Source: Microbacterium bovistercoris (GTDB lineage Bacteria; Actinomycetota; Actinomycetes; Actinomycetales; Microbacteriaceae). Taken from it: a DNA stretch of 64,000 bases. Below are positions 1 through 7,384 of this stretch, piece after piece. The stretch lies in the NCBI RefSeq assembly GCF_003387575.1, contig NZ_QUAB01000014.1:1-64000 (forward strand), read 5' to 3'. The notes beneath the pieces are model-generated. The model was not told the origin of the DNA, ran no database searches, and worked only from the letters and a program-made list of their open reading frames with translations. Each line of letters begins with the position of its first letter. Within the stretch, counting starts at the first letter, position 1. Made by a program: the position numbers and the translations under genes.

Positions 1-96
1 GAGGCTCCCAGCCAGACTACTGGGTTGATAGGCCAGATGTGGAAGCACGGCAACGTGTGCAGCTGACTGGTACTAATAAGCCGACGACTTGATAAC
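1..96 (+). rRNA. rrl: 23S ribosomal RNA, 3' end
   Basis: The window opens inside the last helix region of a 23S rRNA. The stretch at about 70-94 is the conserved 3' end (ctggtactaataagccg, then acttga). Only the last hundred bases or so are present, and the exact 3' end is uncertain by a few bases. The 5S gene follows about 110 bases later, the usual bacterial rrn order. The spacer between them (97-205) shows no tRNA. Confidence 0.9.
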
Positions 97-205
97 ACCT
101 CTTTCTGCGAGATGAACGCGTCCACTTTGTGGTTCTCGACGTACGGTCGGGAACCAAACAACACACACATTCACGTGCTCGTGTTGCCTGATACATGTCA
201 ATAGT

Positions 206-325
206 GTTTCGGCGGCCATAGCGTGAGGGAAACGCCCGGTCACATTCCGAACCCGGAAGCTAAGCCTCACAGCGCCGATGGTACTGCAGGGGGGACCCTG
301 TGGGAGAGTAGGACACCGCCGAACT
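206..325 (+). rRNA. rrf: 5S ribosomal RNA
   Basis: The 120-base stretch begins gtttcggcggccatagcg and ends accgccgaac, so the two ends pair to form helix I. Inside are the conserved segments cggtcacattccgaac and gggagagtagg of actinobacterial 5S rRNA. It follows the 23S end and is followed directly by a strong terminator, so it closes the rrn operon. Confidence 0.95.
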
Positions 326-334
326 CCTTCTAAA

Positions 335-368
335 CGAAAGAGCCACCCAAAGCTGGGTGGCTCTTTCG
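335..368 (+). terminator. rrn operon terminator
   Basis: A perfect 15-base-pair hairpin (cgaaagagccaccca with its complement, loop aagc) starts about 10 bases after the 5S rRNA, and its second arm ends in ctctttcg. It is placed to end the ribosomal RNA transcript. Confidence 0.85.
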
Positions 369-454
369 CGTTAACGGAGACTTCCGATGAGACTCGATCC
401 CAGCTAGACTGAACCGCAGTCTCACCACATGCGGTGTCGCAGAATGGAGTCCCG

Positions 455-2170
455 ATGGCATCCGACTACATCCCCCCGGTCTCGGACTACGCGTTCCTCT
501 TCGGCGAGGCCTTCGGCCTCGACCTGGTCACGCGAGGCACCGGAGGCGCGTTCAGCGCCGAGGACGCCACGGAGATCATCGCGGGCGCCGGCGAGTTCGC
601 GGCTTCCGTCCTCGCTCCTCTCGAGACCGTCGGCGACCGTGTCGGCGCCCGTCTCGAGGACGGCCAGGTGCACCTTCCTGACGGCTTCGCCGAGGCCTAC
701 CAGGCCTTCGTCGAAGCGGGCTGGGTCACTGCTGAGGCCCCGGAGTCCGCAGGCGGAGACGGCCTGCCCGGATCGATCCGTGCCGGGCTCGGTGAGATCT
801 GGAACGGGTCCAACGCGGCTTTCGCGCTGTGCTGGCTGCTCTCCGCCGGCCAGATCCACGCGCTCGACGCCGCGGCATCCGACGAGATCCGCGAGACGTA
901 CCTGTCCAAGCTGGTCTCGGGCGAGTGGACCGGCACGATGAACCTCACCGAGCCGGAGGCCGGAACCGACCTCGGCGCGATCCGCACCATGGCGACGCCG
1001 CGCGACGACGGTTCGTGGGGCGTGAGCGGCCAGAAGATCTTCATCACCTGGGGCGACCACGACGTCGCGCCGAACATCGTGCACCTCGTGCTCGCGCGCA
1101 CGCCGGACGCCCCGGCCGGTGCGAAGGGGCTGTCACTGTTCGTGGTGCCGAAGTTCCTGCCCGACGCGGCCGGCGAGCCGGGGGAGCGCAACGCCGTCAC
1201 CACCGCGTCGATCGAGCACAAGCTCGGCATCCACGGCAGCCCGACCTGCGTGCTCGCCTATGAGGACGCCACCGGCTACCTGGTCGGAGAGGTCGGCGGG
1301 GGACTGGCGGGCATGTTCGTGATGATGAACTCCGCGCGTGCGGGGATGGGGTTCCAGGCCACCGGCATCTCGGACCGCGCCTATCAGCAGGCCGCCGCGT
1401 ACGCGGCTGAGCGCCGTCAGGGCGTCGTGCTCGACCGCGCCCCGGGCGCACCGATCGCCGAGCATCCCGACGTCCGTCGTCTGCTGCTCTCGATGCAGAG
1501 CCGCGTCTTCGCGATGCGGGCACTCGGCGTCTACCTCGGCGACCTGTTCGACCGCGCCGACACCGACGGGACCGGCGCGCTCGCGGAGTTCTTCGTGCCG
1601 ATCCTGAAGGGCTGGGCGACCGAGGACGCCGTCGCGCTGACCAGTGATGCCATCCAGGTGCACGGCGGCATGGGCTTCATCGAGGAGACCGGCATCGCGC
1701 AGCACTACCGGGATGCCCGCATCATGCCGATCTACGAAGGCACCACCGCGATCCAGTCGAACGACCTGATCGGACGCAAGGTGATCCGCAACGGCGGTGC
1801 GACCGCCGAGGAGCTGTTCGGCGCCATCGAGCAGACCGTGGCAGTGCTGCGCGGCCTCGATGACGCCGTCGCCGCGCGCACCGCCGACCGCCTCGAGCGT
1901 GCGATCGCCTCGGCGCGCTCCGCCACGGCGGCGCTGCTCGGTTTCGGTCAGACCCGCGACGCCTACGGCGTCAGCGTGCCCTACCTCATGCTGCTCGGAA
2001 CGCTCGCCGGAGGTTGGATGCACGGTCTCGCGGTCGCCGCCGTGCTGGCGCACGACGCGCAGGATGCCGCGGATGCTGCGCGGCTGGTGTCCGCCGACTT
2101 CTACGGTGCGCACCACCTGCCCCGCGTGCACATGCTCGCCGAGACGGTCGCCGCGGGCGAGGTCGCCTGA
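455..2170 (+). CDS. Acyl-CoA dehydrogenase (DmdC-like long form)
   Basis: A flavoprotein of about 571 residues that oxidises an acyl-CoA thioester to the 2,3-enoyl-CoA. The medium-chain ACAD signature is clear (TMNLTEPEAGTDLGAIRT near residue 160). The C-terminal part of the core has VHGGMGFIEETGIAQHYRDA and YEGTTAIQSNDL, where the Glu of YEG aligns with the catalytic base of this subfamily. About 150 extra C-terminal residues match the extended ACADs that include 3-methylmercaptopropionyl-CoA dehydrogenase; the substrate cannot be read from sequence. The ATG at 455 follows ggag at 446-449 and is preferred to a GTG at 434. It is monocistronic, and a bidirectional hairpin follows it. Confidence 0.9.
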   Translation: MASDYIPPVSDYAFLFGEAFGLDLVTRGTGGAFSAEDATEIIAGAGEFAASVLAPLETVGDRVGARLEDGQVHLPDGFAEAYQAFVEAGWVTAEAPESAGGDGLPGSIRAGLGEIWNGSNAAFALCWLLSAGQIHALDAAASDEIRETYLSKLVSGEWTGTMNLTEPEAGTDLGAIRTMATPRDDGSWGVSGQKIFITWGDHDVAPNIVHLVLARTPDAPAGAKGLSLFVVPKFLPDAAGEPGERNAVTTASIEHKLGIHGSPTCVLAYEDATGYLVGEVGGGLAGMFVMMNSARAGMGFQATGISDRAYQQAAAYAAERRQGVVLDRAPGAPIAEHPDVRRLLLSMQSRVFAMRALGVYLGDLFDRADTDGTGALAEFFVPILKGWATEDAVALTSDAIQVHGGMGFIEETGIAQHYRDARIMPIYEGTTAIQSNDLIGRKVIRNGGATAEELFGAIEQTVAVLRGLDDAVAARTADRLERAIASARSATAALLGFGQTRDAYGVSVPYLMLLGTLAGGWMHGLAVAAVLAHDAQDAADAARLVSADFYGAHHLPRVHMLAETVAAGEVA

Positions 2171-2178
2171 GACACGCA

Positions 2179-2224
2179 GCGAAGGCCCTGTTGCGATGCC
2201 CGAGCATCGCAACAGGGCCTTCGC
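2179..2224. terminator. Bidirectional terminator between convergent genes
   Basis: A perfect 21-base-pair inverted repeat (gcgaaggccctgttgcgatgc and its complement, loop of four) lies between the convergent stop codons of the acyl-CoA dehydrogenase and the haemoglobin gene. The GAAGGCCC/GGGCCTTC foot suits termination in both directions. Confidence 0.85.
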
Positions 2225-2231
2225 CGTGCAG

Positions 2232-2600
2232 TCAGGAGCCGGTGACCACCTGAGCGCGCAGCGGCATCAGCGCCCCGGCGACCTCGCCGATGGTCTCCGA
2301 GTCGACGCCCGCCTCAGTCAGTGCCGTCGCCGCGTGCCCGATCACGCTGTCGAAGTCGGCGTCGGAGATGCCGCGACCGGCGTGCGCGGAATTCATGTCG
2401 AGGCCCTTGTACGTGTTCGGGCCGCCGGTCGCCGCAGTGAGGAACATGGCCATGTGCCCCTTCTGCTTGGCGAGGTGGGTCTCGACGAAGTAGGGGGCGA
2501 GTGTCTCGTCGGCCATGATCAGCTCGTACAGCCGGTCGACGACACCGCCGATGCCCTCGCTCTCGCCGAGCTGCTGGTAAAGGGTCTGAGTCTCGGTCAT
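2232..2600 (-). CDS. glbN: Group I truncated haemoglobin
   Basis: A 122-residue haem protein of the 2-on-2 globin fold. Visible marks of group I (trHbN) are LYQQLGESEGIGGVVDRLY at the N-terminus with Tyr25 at the distal B10 position, the GGPNTYKG loop, and His73 in MNSAHAGRGISDADF as the proximal haem ligand. Relatives bind O2 and detoxify nitric oxide by dioxygenation. The neighbouring gene is the redox sensor SoxR, transcribed the same way, but 118 bases separate them, so co-transcription is uncertain. Confidence 0.92.
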   Translation of the reverse strand: MTETQTLYQQLGESEGIGGVVDRLYELIMADETLAPYFVETHLAKQKGHMAMFLTAATGGPNTYKGLDMNSAHAGRGISDADFDSVIGHAATALTEAGVDSETIGEVAGALMPLRAQVVTGS

Positions 2601-2718
2601 CGTTCAGTACTCCGTTCTGGTGGGGGGATGCGGCGAAGCGGGGCTTCGGCGCCGATCGAACGGATAGACGCTAGCGGGCGACCGGGGCCCGCGCGACAGG
2701 GTCACCCTGGGAGGGTGA

Positions 2719-3183
2719 TCAGCCGTCGTCCCGCAGGCGCAGGGCGCCGGCGCCCTGCGTGCCGAGAGCGTCGTCGGGGTTGAGCAGTCCGCACGCCTTC
2801 ATCGACAGGCATCCGCAGCCGATGCATCCGGTCAGCTCGCGTTCCAGACGTTCGATGCCCTCGCGGCGCTTCTCCAGCTCGCGTTTCCAGCGCCGGGACG
2901 CGCGCGCCCAGTCCTCGTGGCTCGGAGTCTGGGTGAGCGGCACATCGGCGAACGCGTCCTTCACCTCCGACAGCGGCAGGCCGAGGTTCTTGGCGACGGT
3001 GATGAGCGAGACGCGGCGCAGCATGTGCCGGGCGTAGCGGCGCTGATTGCCGGGAGTGCGGGTCGACGCGATCAGCCCGAGGCTCTCGTAGAAGTGCAAG
3101 GCAGACGGTGCGACGCCGGTGCGCCGGCTCATCTCGCCGATGGTCAGCGGCTCGTCCGGGGTGTGTGCCTGCTCGGCGGTCAT
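2719..3183 (-). CDS. soxR: Redox-sensing MerR-family regulator SoxR
   Basis: A 154-residue dimeric transcription activator whose [2Fe-2S] cluster senses redox-cycling compounds. The MerR winged helix is at residues 13-80 ([20 protein letters not shown]), followed by a coiled dimerisation helix. The cluster ligands are Cys120, Cys123, Cys125 and Cys131, the exact SoxR spacing C-x2-C-x-C-x5-C. A perfect SoxR box lies in the divergent promoter before the ferredoxin gene, so the ferredoxin/flavin-reductase operon is its probable target. In actinobacteria SoxR responds to redox-active metabolites rather than inducing soxS; no soxS is seen. Confidence 0.95.
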   Translation of the reverse strand: MTAEQAHTPDEPLTIGEMSRRTGVAPSALHFYESLGLIASTRTPGNQRRYARHMLRRVSLITVAKNLGLPLSEVKDAFADVPLTQTPSHEDWARASRRWKRELEKRREGIERLERELTGCIGCGCLSMKACGLLNPDDALGTQGAGALRLRDDG

Positions 3184-3203
3184 CGCAGAACCTTCCCTCG
3201 ATT

Positions 3204-3233
3204 TGACCTCAAGGTTACTTGAGGTTTTACGCT
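3204..3233 (+). promoter_or_regulatory. SoxR-controlled promoter with SoxR box
   Basis: The palindrome cctcaaggttacttgagg (3207-3224) matches the SoxR box consensus CCTCAAG-n4-CTTGAGG in both half-sites. It lies between a -35 TTGACC (3204-3209) and a -10 TACGCT (3228-3233). The 18-base spacer is overlong, as is usual for MerR-family activation by DNA distortion. It reads towards the ferredoxin gene. Confidence 0.88.
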
Positions 3234-3265
3234 GGAACCGTGACCCGAGTGAAGGACGCCCTCCG

Positions 3266-3592
3266 ATGACCTACGTGATCGCGCTGCCGTGCGTGGATGT
3301 GAAGGACCGCGCGTGCATCGACGAATGCCCGGTGGACTGCATCTACGAGGGTGAGCGCTCCCTGTACATCCATCCCGACGAGTGCGTGGACTGCGGTGCC
3401 TGCGAGCCGGTATGCCCTGTCGAGGCGATCTACTACGAGGACGACCTGCCCGAGGAGTGGGCCGACTACTACAAGGCCAACGTCGAGTTCTTCGACGAGA
3501 TCGGCTCCCCGGGCGGCGCGGCGAAGGCCGGGACGTACGACTTCGACCACCCGCTGGTGGCGGCCCTTCCTCCGCAGGCGGTGTCCGAGTGA
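3266..3592 (+). CDS. fdxA: Seven-iron ferredoxin (3Fe-4S/4Fe-4S)
   Basis: A 108-residue electron carrier. The Cys-rich core (residues about 14-55) has [13 protein letters not shown] followed by [16 protein letters not shown], the pattern of actinobacterial FdxA/FdxC. The acidic C-terminal tail with [10 protein letters not shown] and GSPGGAAK is also typical. The ATG at 3266 is about 30 bases downstream of the SoxR promoter. Its stop overlaps the flavin reductase start (GTGA), so the two proteins are translationally coupled and may form one electron-transfer unit; that partnership is inference. Confidence 0.93.
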   Translation: MTYVIALPCVDVKDRACIDECPVDCIYEGERSLYIHPDECVDCGACEPVCPVEAIYYEDDLPEEWADYYKANVEFFDEIGSPGGAAKAGTYDFDHPLVAALPPQAVSE

Positions 3593-4116
3593 GTGCGCCG
3601 GCCATCACCGTGAAGCCCGGGGCGCCGGTCCCGTCCGAGGTCGGAGAGGCCATGAAGGCGGCGTTCCGCCGGCATCCGGCCGGGGTCGCGATCATCACGA
3701 CCATGACGTCGACGGGCCCGGTGGGCCTCACCGCGTCGAGCGTGGCGTCGGTGGCCGTCGACCCCGCGGCGATCGTCTTCTCGGTCACGCGCGCGACCGG
3801 AAGCGCCGGCGCGATCCTCGAGGCCGAGGGTTTCGTCGTGCATCTGATCGACGACGAGCACTCCCTGCTCGCCCAGAGCTTCGCGGTGAGCGGGGCCGAG
3901 CGCTTCACGCCGGAGCAGGGCTGGGGCGTCCTGCCGACAGGCGAGCCGCACCTGCCCGCCGCGCGGGTCGCGCTGCGTTGCCGGCCGCTGCAGACCGTGG
4001 CCGTCGGATCCTCGACGGTGGTCATCGCCGAGGTCGTCGAAGTCATCTTCGGTGAGGAGAGCCGGCCGCTGGTCTACGTCGACCGCGCGTTCCACGCGCT
4101 GCCGCACACCGGCTGA
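3589..4116 (+). CDS. Flavin reductase-like FMN-binding protein
   Basis: A 175-residue split-barrel flavin-binding protein of the flavin_reductase_like family, which reduces FMN or FAD with NAD(P)H or acts as the reductase of two-component monooxygenases. [13 protein letters not shown] near residue 24 and [17 protein letters not shown] at about 41-57 are the family signature, and the C-terminal half has [11 protein letters not shown]. It starts on a GTG that overlaps the ferredoxin stop by four bases. No monooxygenase partner is nearby, so its role under SoxR control may be flavin or quinone reduction. Confidence 0.85.
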   Translation: MSAPAITVKPGAPVPSEVGEAMKAAFRRHPAGVAIITTMTSTGPVGLTASSVASVAVDPAAIVFSVTRATGSAGAILEAEGFVVHLIDDEHSLLAQSFAVSGAERFTPEQGWGVLPTGEPHLPAARVALRCRPLQTVAVGSSTVVIAEVVEVIFGEESRPLVYVDRAFHALPHTG

Positions 4117-4242
4117 CCGCGGAGCTCGTCTGCGCTTCCCTCTGCGCCGCCGCAGGTCGGCCGGCAGCCACGCACGGCGAGGATGGTGCCAGGATGAGGG
4201 GACACACACAGCCTGGGGGCAGCCATCAGGACTCACGACGAC

Positions 4243-5568
4243 GTGACGGAAGACCTCTCCGAGATCGCGGACCTCTTCCAGGGCGCGCAGGCGCCGACCG
4301 ACGCAGACCGCGCCGTGCGCCGCAGGCGAGGCAGGGTCGGACTGCTGATCACTGCGATCGTGCTCGTGCTGATCCTCGGCGCCACGGGCGGATACGTCTG
4401 GTGGGCTCTCGCCGCCCCGCTGCCCGCGCCGACGGTCGCATCGCAGACGCCCGCGGCCCCGGCATCCGCCGCCGCGGTCATCGCGTTGCCTCAGGAGGGC
4501 GCCTCCGCACTCTCCGTCTCCGGCGGCGAGGCGTATCTCGGTGAGACATCGGGCATCTGGGCGAAGACCGGCACGAACGACCCGCGACCGATGGCGAGCA
4601 TCACCAAGCTCGTCACGGCGCTCGTCGTGCTCGAGCGCAAGCCGCTCGCCGACGCGATCGATCCCGGCCCCACGATCCGGTTCAGCAAGACCGACCACGA
4701 CCTGTACGACAAGTACTACGTGCAGGGGGCCACGATCAGGGCGATGCCGACGGGCAGCTCGATGTCCGAGCGCGAAGCGCTCGCGGCGATGCTCATCCCG
4801 TCGGCGAGCAACTACGCCGAGGCGGTGTCCACCTGGGCGTACGGCTCGCAGGGGGCGTTCCTCAGCGCAGCGCGGCGGTGGCTCGCGAAGAACGGGCTCG
4901 CAGAGACGCGGATCGTCGAGCCGACGGGCATCAGCCCGAAGAACACCAGCACGCCGGCGGATCTCATCGCTCTGGGCAGGCTGGCGGCGGCGAACCCGGC
5001 GGTCGCCGCGATCACCGCGACCCGGTCGATGACACTGCCGAACATCGGGGTCGTCTCCAACACCAACGACCTGCTCGGCGTCGAGGGGGTCACCGGGCTG
5101 AAGACCGGCAACCTCGGTGACGGCGCGCACAACCTGCTCTACACCGCGTCGCTCGACGTCGGCATCGGCGAGCCGCTCGCCGTGGTCGGCGTGGTGCTCG
5201 GAGGCTGGAGCGACCGATCGGTCGACGCAGAGGTGCAGGCACTGCTGGCGAGCATCCGCAGCGGGTTCCACGAGGTGCCGGTGGGAAGCGCCGGCCAGGT
5301 GGTCGGCGAGGTGACGACGCGATGGGGCGACAAGGCCCAGCTGGTGATCGCCGAGAGCGCCTCGCTCCGCACCTGGTCGGACACGCCGATCGAGGTCACC
5401 ATGACAACCGAGAAGCCGAAGACCTACACCGACGGTGAGGTCGTCGGCAGCATCACCTGGACCGCAGGGCCGAACACGGCGACCTCCGACATCGTCCTCG
5501 ACGGAGCGATCGGCCAGCCCGACGAGGTGTGGCGGCTGAAGAACCCCGGCGAACTCGGCGAGGGCTGA
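4243..5568 (+). CDS. dacA: D-alanyl-D-alanine carboxypeptidase (PBP5-like)
   Basis: A 441-residue low-molecular-mass penicillin-binding protein that trims the terminal D-Ala from peptidoglycan stem peptides. A cytoplasmic N-terminus with RRRRGR precedes one membrane anchor (residues about 33-56), then an Ala/Pro linker. The peptidase S11 motifs are SITK (residues 119-122, active serine), SASN and KTG (in LKTGNLGD). The C-terminal 100 residues form the extra beta domain. The GTG start at 4243 is supported by the downstream anchor. An N-terminal anchor instead of a cleaved signal is common in actinobacterial members. Confidence 0.9.
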   Translation: MTEDLSEIADLFQGAQAPTDADRAVRRRRGRVGLLITAIVLVLILGATGGYVWWALAAPLPAPTVASQTPAAPASAAAVIALPQEGASALSVSGGEAYLGETSGIWAKTGTNDPRPMASITKLVTALVVLERKPLADAIDPGPTIRFSKTDHDLYDKYYVQGATIRAMPTGSSMSEREALAAMLIPSASNYAEAVSTWAYGSQGAFLSAARRWLAKNGLAETRIVEPTGISPKNTSTPADLIALGRLAAANPAVAAITATRSMTLPNIGVVSNTNDLLGVEGVTGLKTGNLGDGAHNLLYTASLDVGIGEPLAVVGVVLGGWSDRSVDAEVQALLASIRSGFHEVPVGSAGQVVGEVTTRWGDKAQLVIAESASLRTWSDTPIEVTMTTEKPKTYTDGEVVGSITWTAGPNTATSDIVLDGAIGQPDEVWRLKNPGELGEG

Positions 5569-5594
5569 GCGCCCCCGCTCGATTCACTGCAGGC

Positions 5595-7055
5595 TCAGTT
5601 CAGTGCCGAGGTCAGCCGGAACACCCCGTCGAGGAACGTCGACTTCGCGGGCTCGCGCAGCCACTCCTCGAGGGTGAGCTCGCGACCGGCATCCCGGTAC
5701 TTCTGCTCGACGTCGCGCATCTGCGCGACGAAAGACTCGCCGCGCACGAGCAGCGACATCTCCGAGTTCAGGCTGAAGGAGCGGATGTCCATGTTGCTCG
5801 AGCCGATCACGGCGATGTCGTCGTCGATCGAGAAGTGCTTCGCGTGCAGGATGTACGGCGCCGGGTACAGGAAGATGCGCACGCCGGCGCGCAGCAGCGT
5901 CTCGTAGTACGAGCGCTGCGCATGGTAGACCATGCCCTGGTCGCCCAGCTCCGACACGAACAGCTGCACGTCCAGTCCCCGCTGGCAGGCGGTCGTGATC
6001 GCGTAGATCATCGCCTCGTCCGGCACGAAGTAGGGGCTCGTCAGGATGACCTTCTCGGTCGCCCCGTGGATCAGCGAGAGGAACATCCGCAGGTTGTTCT
6101 CGGTGCCGTAAGCCGGACCGCTCGGCACCATCTGGCAGTGCAGGTCGCCCCCGGCGGGCTTCGGCACAGCGGATGCCGGCACCCGCTCGATCTCGGAGAG
6201 GTCCTCGCCGGTCTCGATCAGCCAGTCGCTCAGGAACACGGCATCCACCTGGGCGACGACCGGACCCTCGACGCGGGAGACGAGCTCCTGCCACATCAGG
6301 CCGCGCTTGATGTTCTTCTCGGCGTTGTAGTCGCGCGAGATGAGGTTCTGCGAACCGACGAAACCGATCGCGCCGTCGACGACGACGAGCTTGCGGTGGT
6401 TGCGCAGATCGGGGCGCTGGTACTCGCCCTTGAACGGGCGGAACGGCAGCATCCACGACCACTTCACGCCGATGCGGTCCAGTTCGGCGAAGGTCTCCTC
6501 CGACTTCGGGATCTTGCGCGAGGCGATGTAGTCGGCGAGCAGGCGAACGGTGACGCCGCGCTGCACGGCGCGCTCCATCGCGGCGAAGAAGCCGCGCGTG
6601 GTGTCATCCCATGCGGCGATGTAGAACTCGACGTGCACGTACGTCTTCGCCGTGTCGATCGCGGCGGCCATCGCGTCGATCGACCCCTGATAGTCGTCGA
6701 TCAGCTCGGCGGAGGAGTCCCCGACGACAGGCAGGCCGGTGAGTTCGTGGTTCTGGATCGCGACGCGCTGCAGCCAGCGCGGAGCCTCGACGTCGACGTG
6801 GTCGCCGGCCCGCTCGGCGATCATCGCAGTGATGCGCTTCTGCTCGTCCTGCCGCTTCTTCGGCAGCCGGAAGTTGCCGATCAGCAGGTACAGCCCCATG
6901 CCCACGAACGGCACCAGGAAGATGAGCAGCAGCCAGGCCATCGCCGCCGTGGGCTTGCGGCCGCGCGGGATGTAGATCAGTGCGAGCACGTTGATCGCGA
7001 GGGCGGCAAGAGCCACGATCGTCCAGATCAGGTTGGCGGAGAAGAGTGCGGACAT
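5595..7055 (-). CDS. cls: Cardiolipin synthase (phospholipase D family)
   Basis: A 486-residue membrane enzyme that joins phosphatidylglycerol molecules to make cardiolipin. Two N-terminal membrane helices (residues about 5-58, including the RKPTAAMAWLLLIFLVPF motif of bacterial Cls) are followed by two PLD domains. The catalytic HKD motifs are HRKLVVVDGAIGFVGSQN and HAKHFSIDDDIAVIGSSNMD. Its length and the C-terminal LTSALN tail agree with ClsA-type proteins. It converges on the carboxypeptidase gene with a 26-base gap and has no obvious operon partner. Confidence 0.95.
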   Translation of the reverse strand: MSALFSANLIWTIVALAALAINVLALIYIPRGRKPTAAMAWLLLIFLVPFVGMGLYLLIGNFRLPKKRQDEQKRITAMIAERAGDHVDVEAPRWLQRVAIQNHELTGLPVVGDSSAELIDDYQGSIDAMAAAIDTAKTYVHVEFYIAAWDDTTRGFFAAMERAVQRGVTVRLLADYIASRKIPKSEETFAELDRIGVKWSWMLPFRPFKGEYQRPDLRNHRKLVVVDGAIGFVGSQNLISRDYNAEKNIKRGLMWQELVSRVEGPVVAQVDAVFLSDWLIETGEDLSEIERVPASAVPKPAGGDLHCQMVPSGPAYGTENNLRMFLSLIHGATEKVILTSPYFVPDEAMIYAITTACQRGLDVQLFVSELGDQGMVYHAQRSYYETLLRAGVRIFLYPAPYILHAKHFSIDDDIAVIGSSNMDIRSFSLNSEMSLLVRGESFVAQMRDVEQKYRDAGRELTLEEWLREPAKSTFLDGVFRLTSALN

Positions 7056-7132
7056 GCGATTCCTTCGGGGCTGAGTTGTTTCAGTGTGTCACGCCGGCGG
7101 AGTCCGGATGAGCGAGTTCATGCTTTGCGGAC

Positions 7133-7170
7133 GATGCCGGGAAGTTCCGTGATCTCACGGATCCGGCATC
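7133..7170. promoter_or_regulatory. Long hairpin in divergent intergenic region
   Basis: An imperfect palindrome of 38 bases has outer arms gatgccgg/ccggcatc and an inner pair ttccgtga/tcacgga. It lies between the divergent cardiolipin synthase and the small gene at 7196. It may be an operator or a 5' UTR structure. No known motif is recognised. Confidence 0.4.
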
Positions 7171-7195
7171 CGGCTGCCGGTGCGACGCTGGCAGG

Positions 7196-7384
7196 GTGCG
7201 GATCGAGATCGAGCTGGACGGCACCGACCCGCCCGTCGGCCGGGTGAGCGGGCGGGATCAGCCCCTGCCGTTCAGCGGCTGGATCGACCTACTCGCGGTG
7301 CTCTCCGACATCATCGAGACGACGCGCGACGAAGACGGCGACCTCGGTGCGCGTGCGCAGCCCGAGCTTGGCGAGGATGTTTGA
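7196..7384 (+). CDS. Small conserved-looking hypothetical protein
   Basis: A 62-residue ORF starting on GTG. It begins MRIEIELDGTDPPVGRV and contains FSGWIDLLAVLSDIIE, a pattern I associate with short actinobacterial proteins of unknown function. Only the first 40 or so residues look natural. The last 32 codons overlap, on the opposite strand, the 3' end of the LAL regulator, where this frame reads as low-quality sequence. It may be a genuine short protein whose tail runs into the convergent gene, or a chance ORF. No function is proposed. Confidence 0.45.
   Translation: MRIEIELDGTDPPVGRVSGRDQPLPFSGWIDLLAVLSDIIETTRDEDGDLGARAQPELGEDV

Noticed and set aside
97..205. A tRNA between the 23S and 5S genes
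   Set aside because: No cloverleaf or TTCGA-type arm is visible in this spacer.
3469..5271. A 600-codon minus-strand frame across the flavin reductase and carboxypeptidase genes
   Set aside because: It spans two genuine genes and an intergenic gap, and has no recognisable domain.
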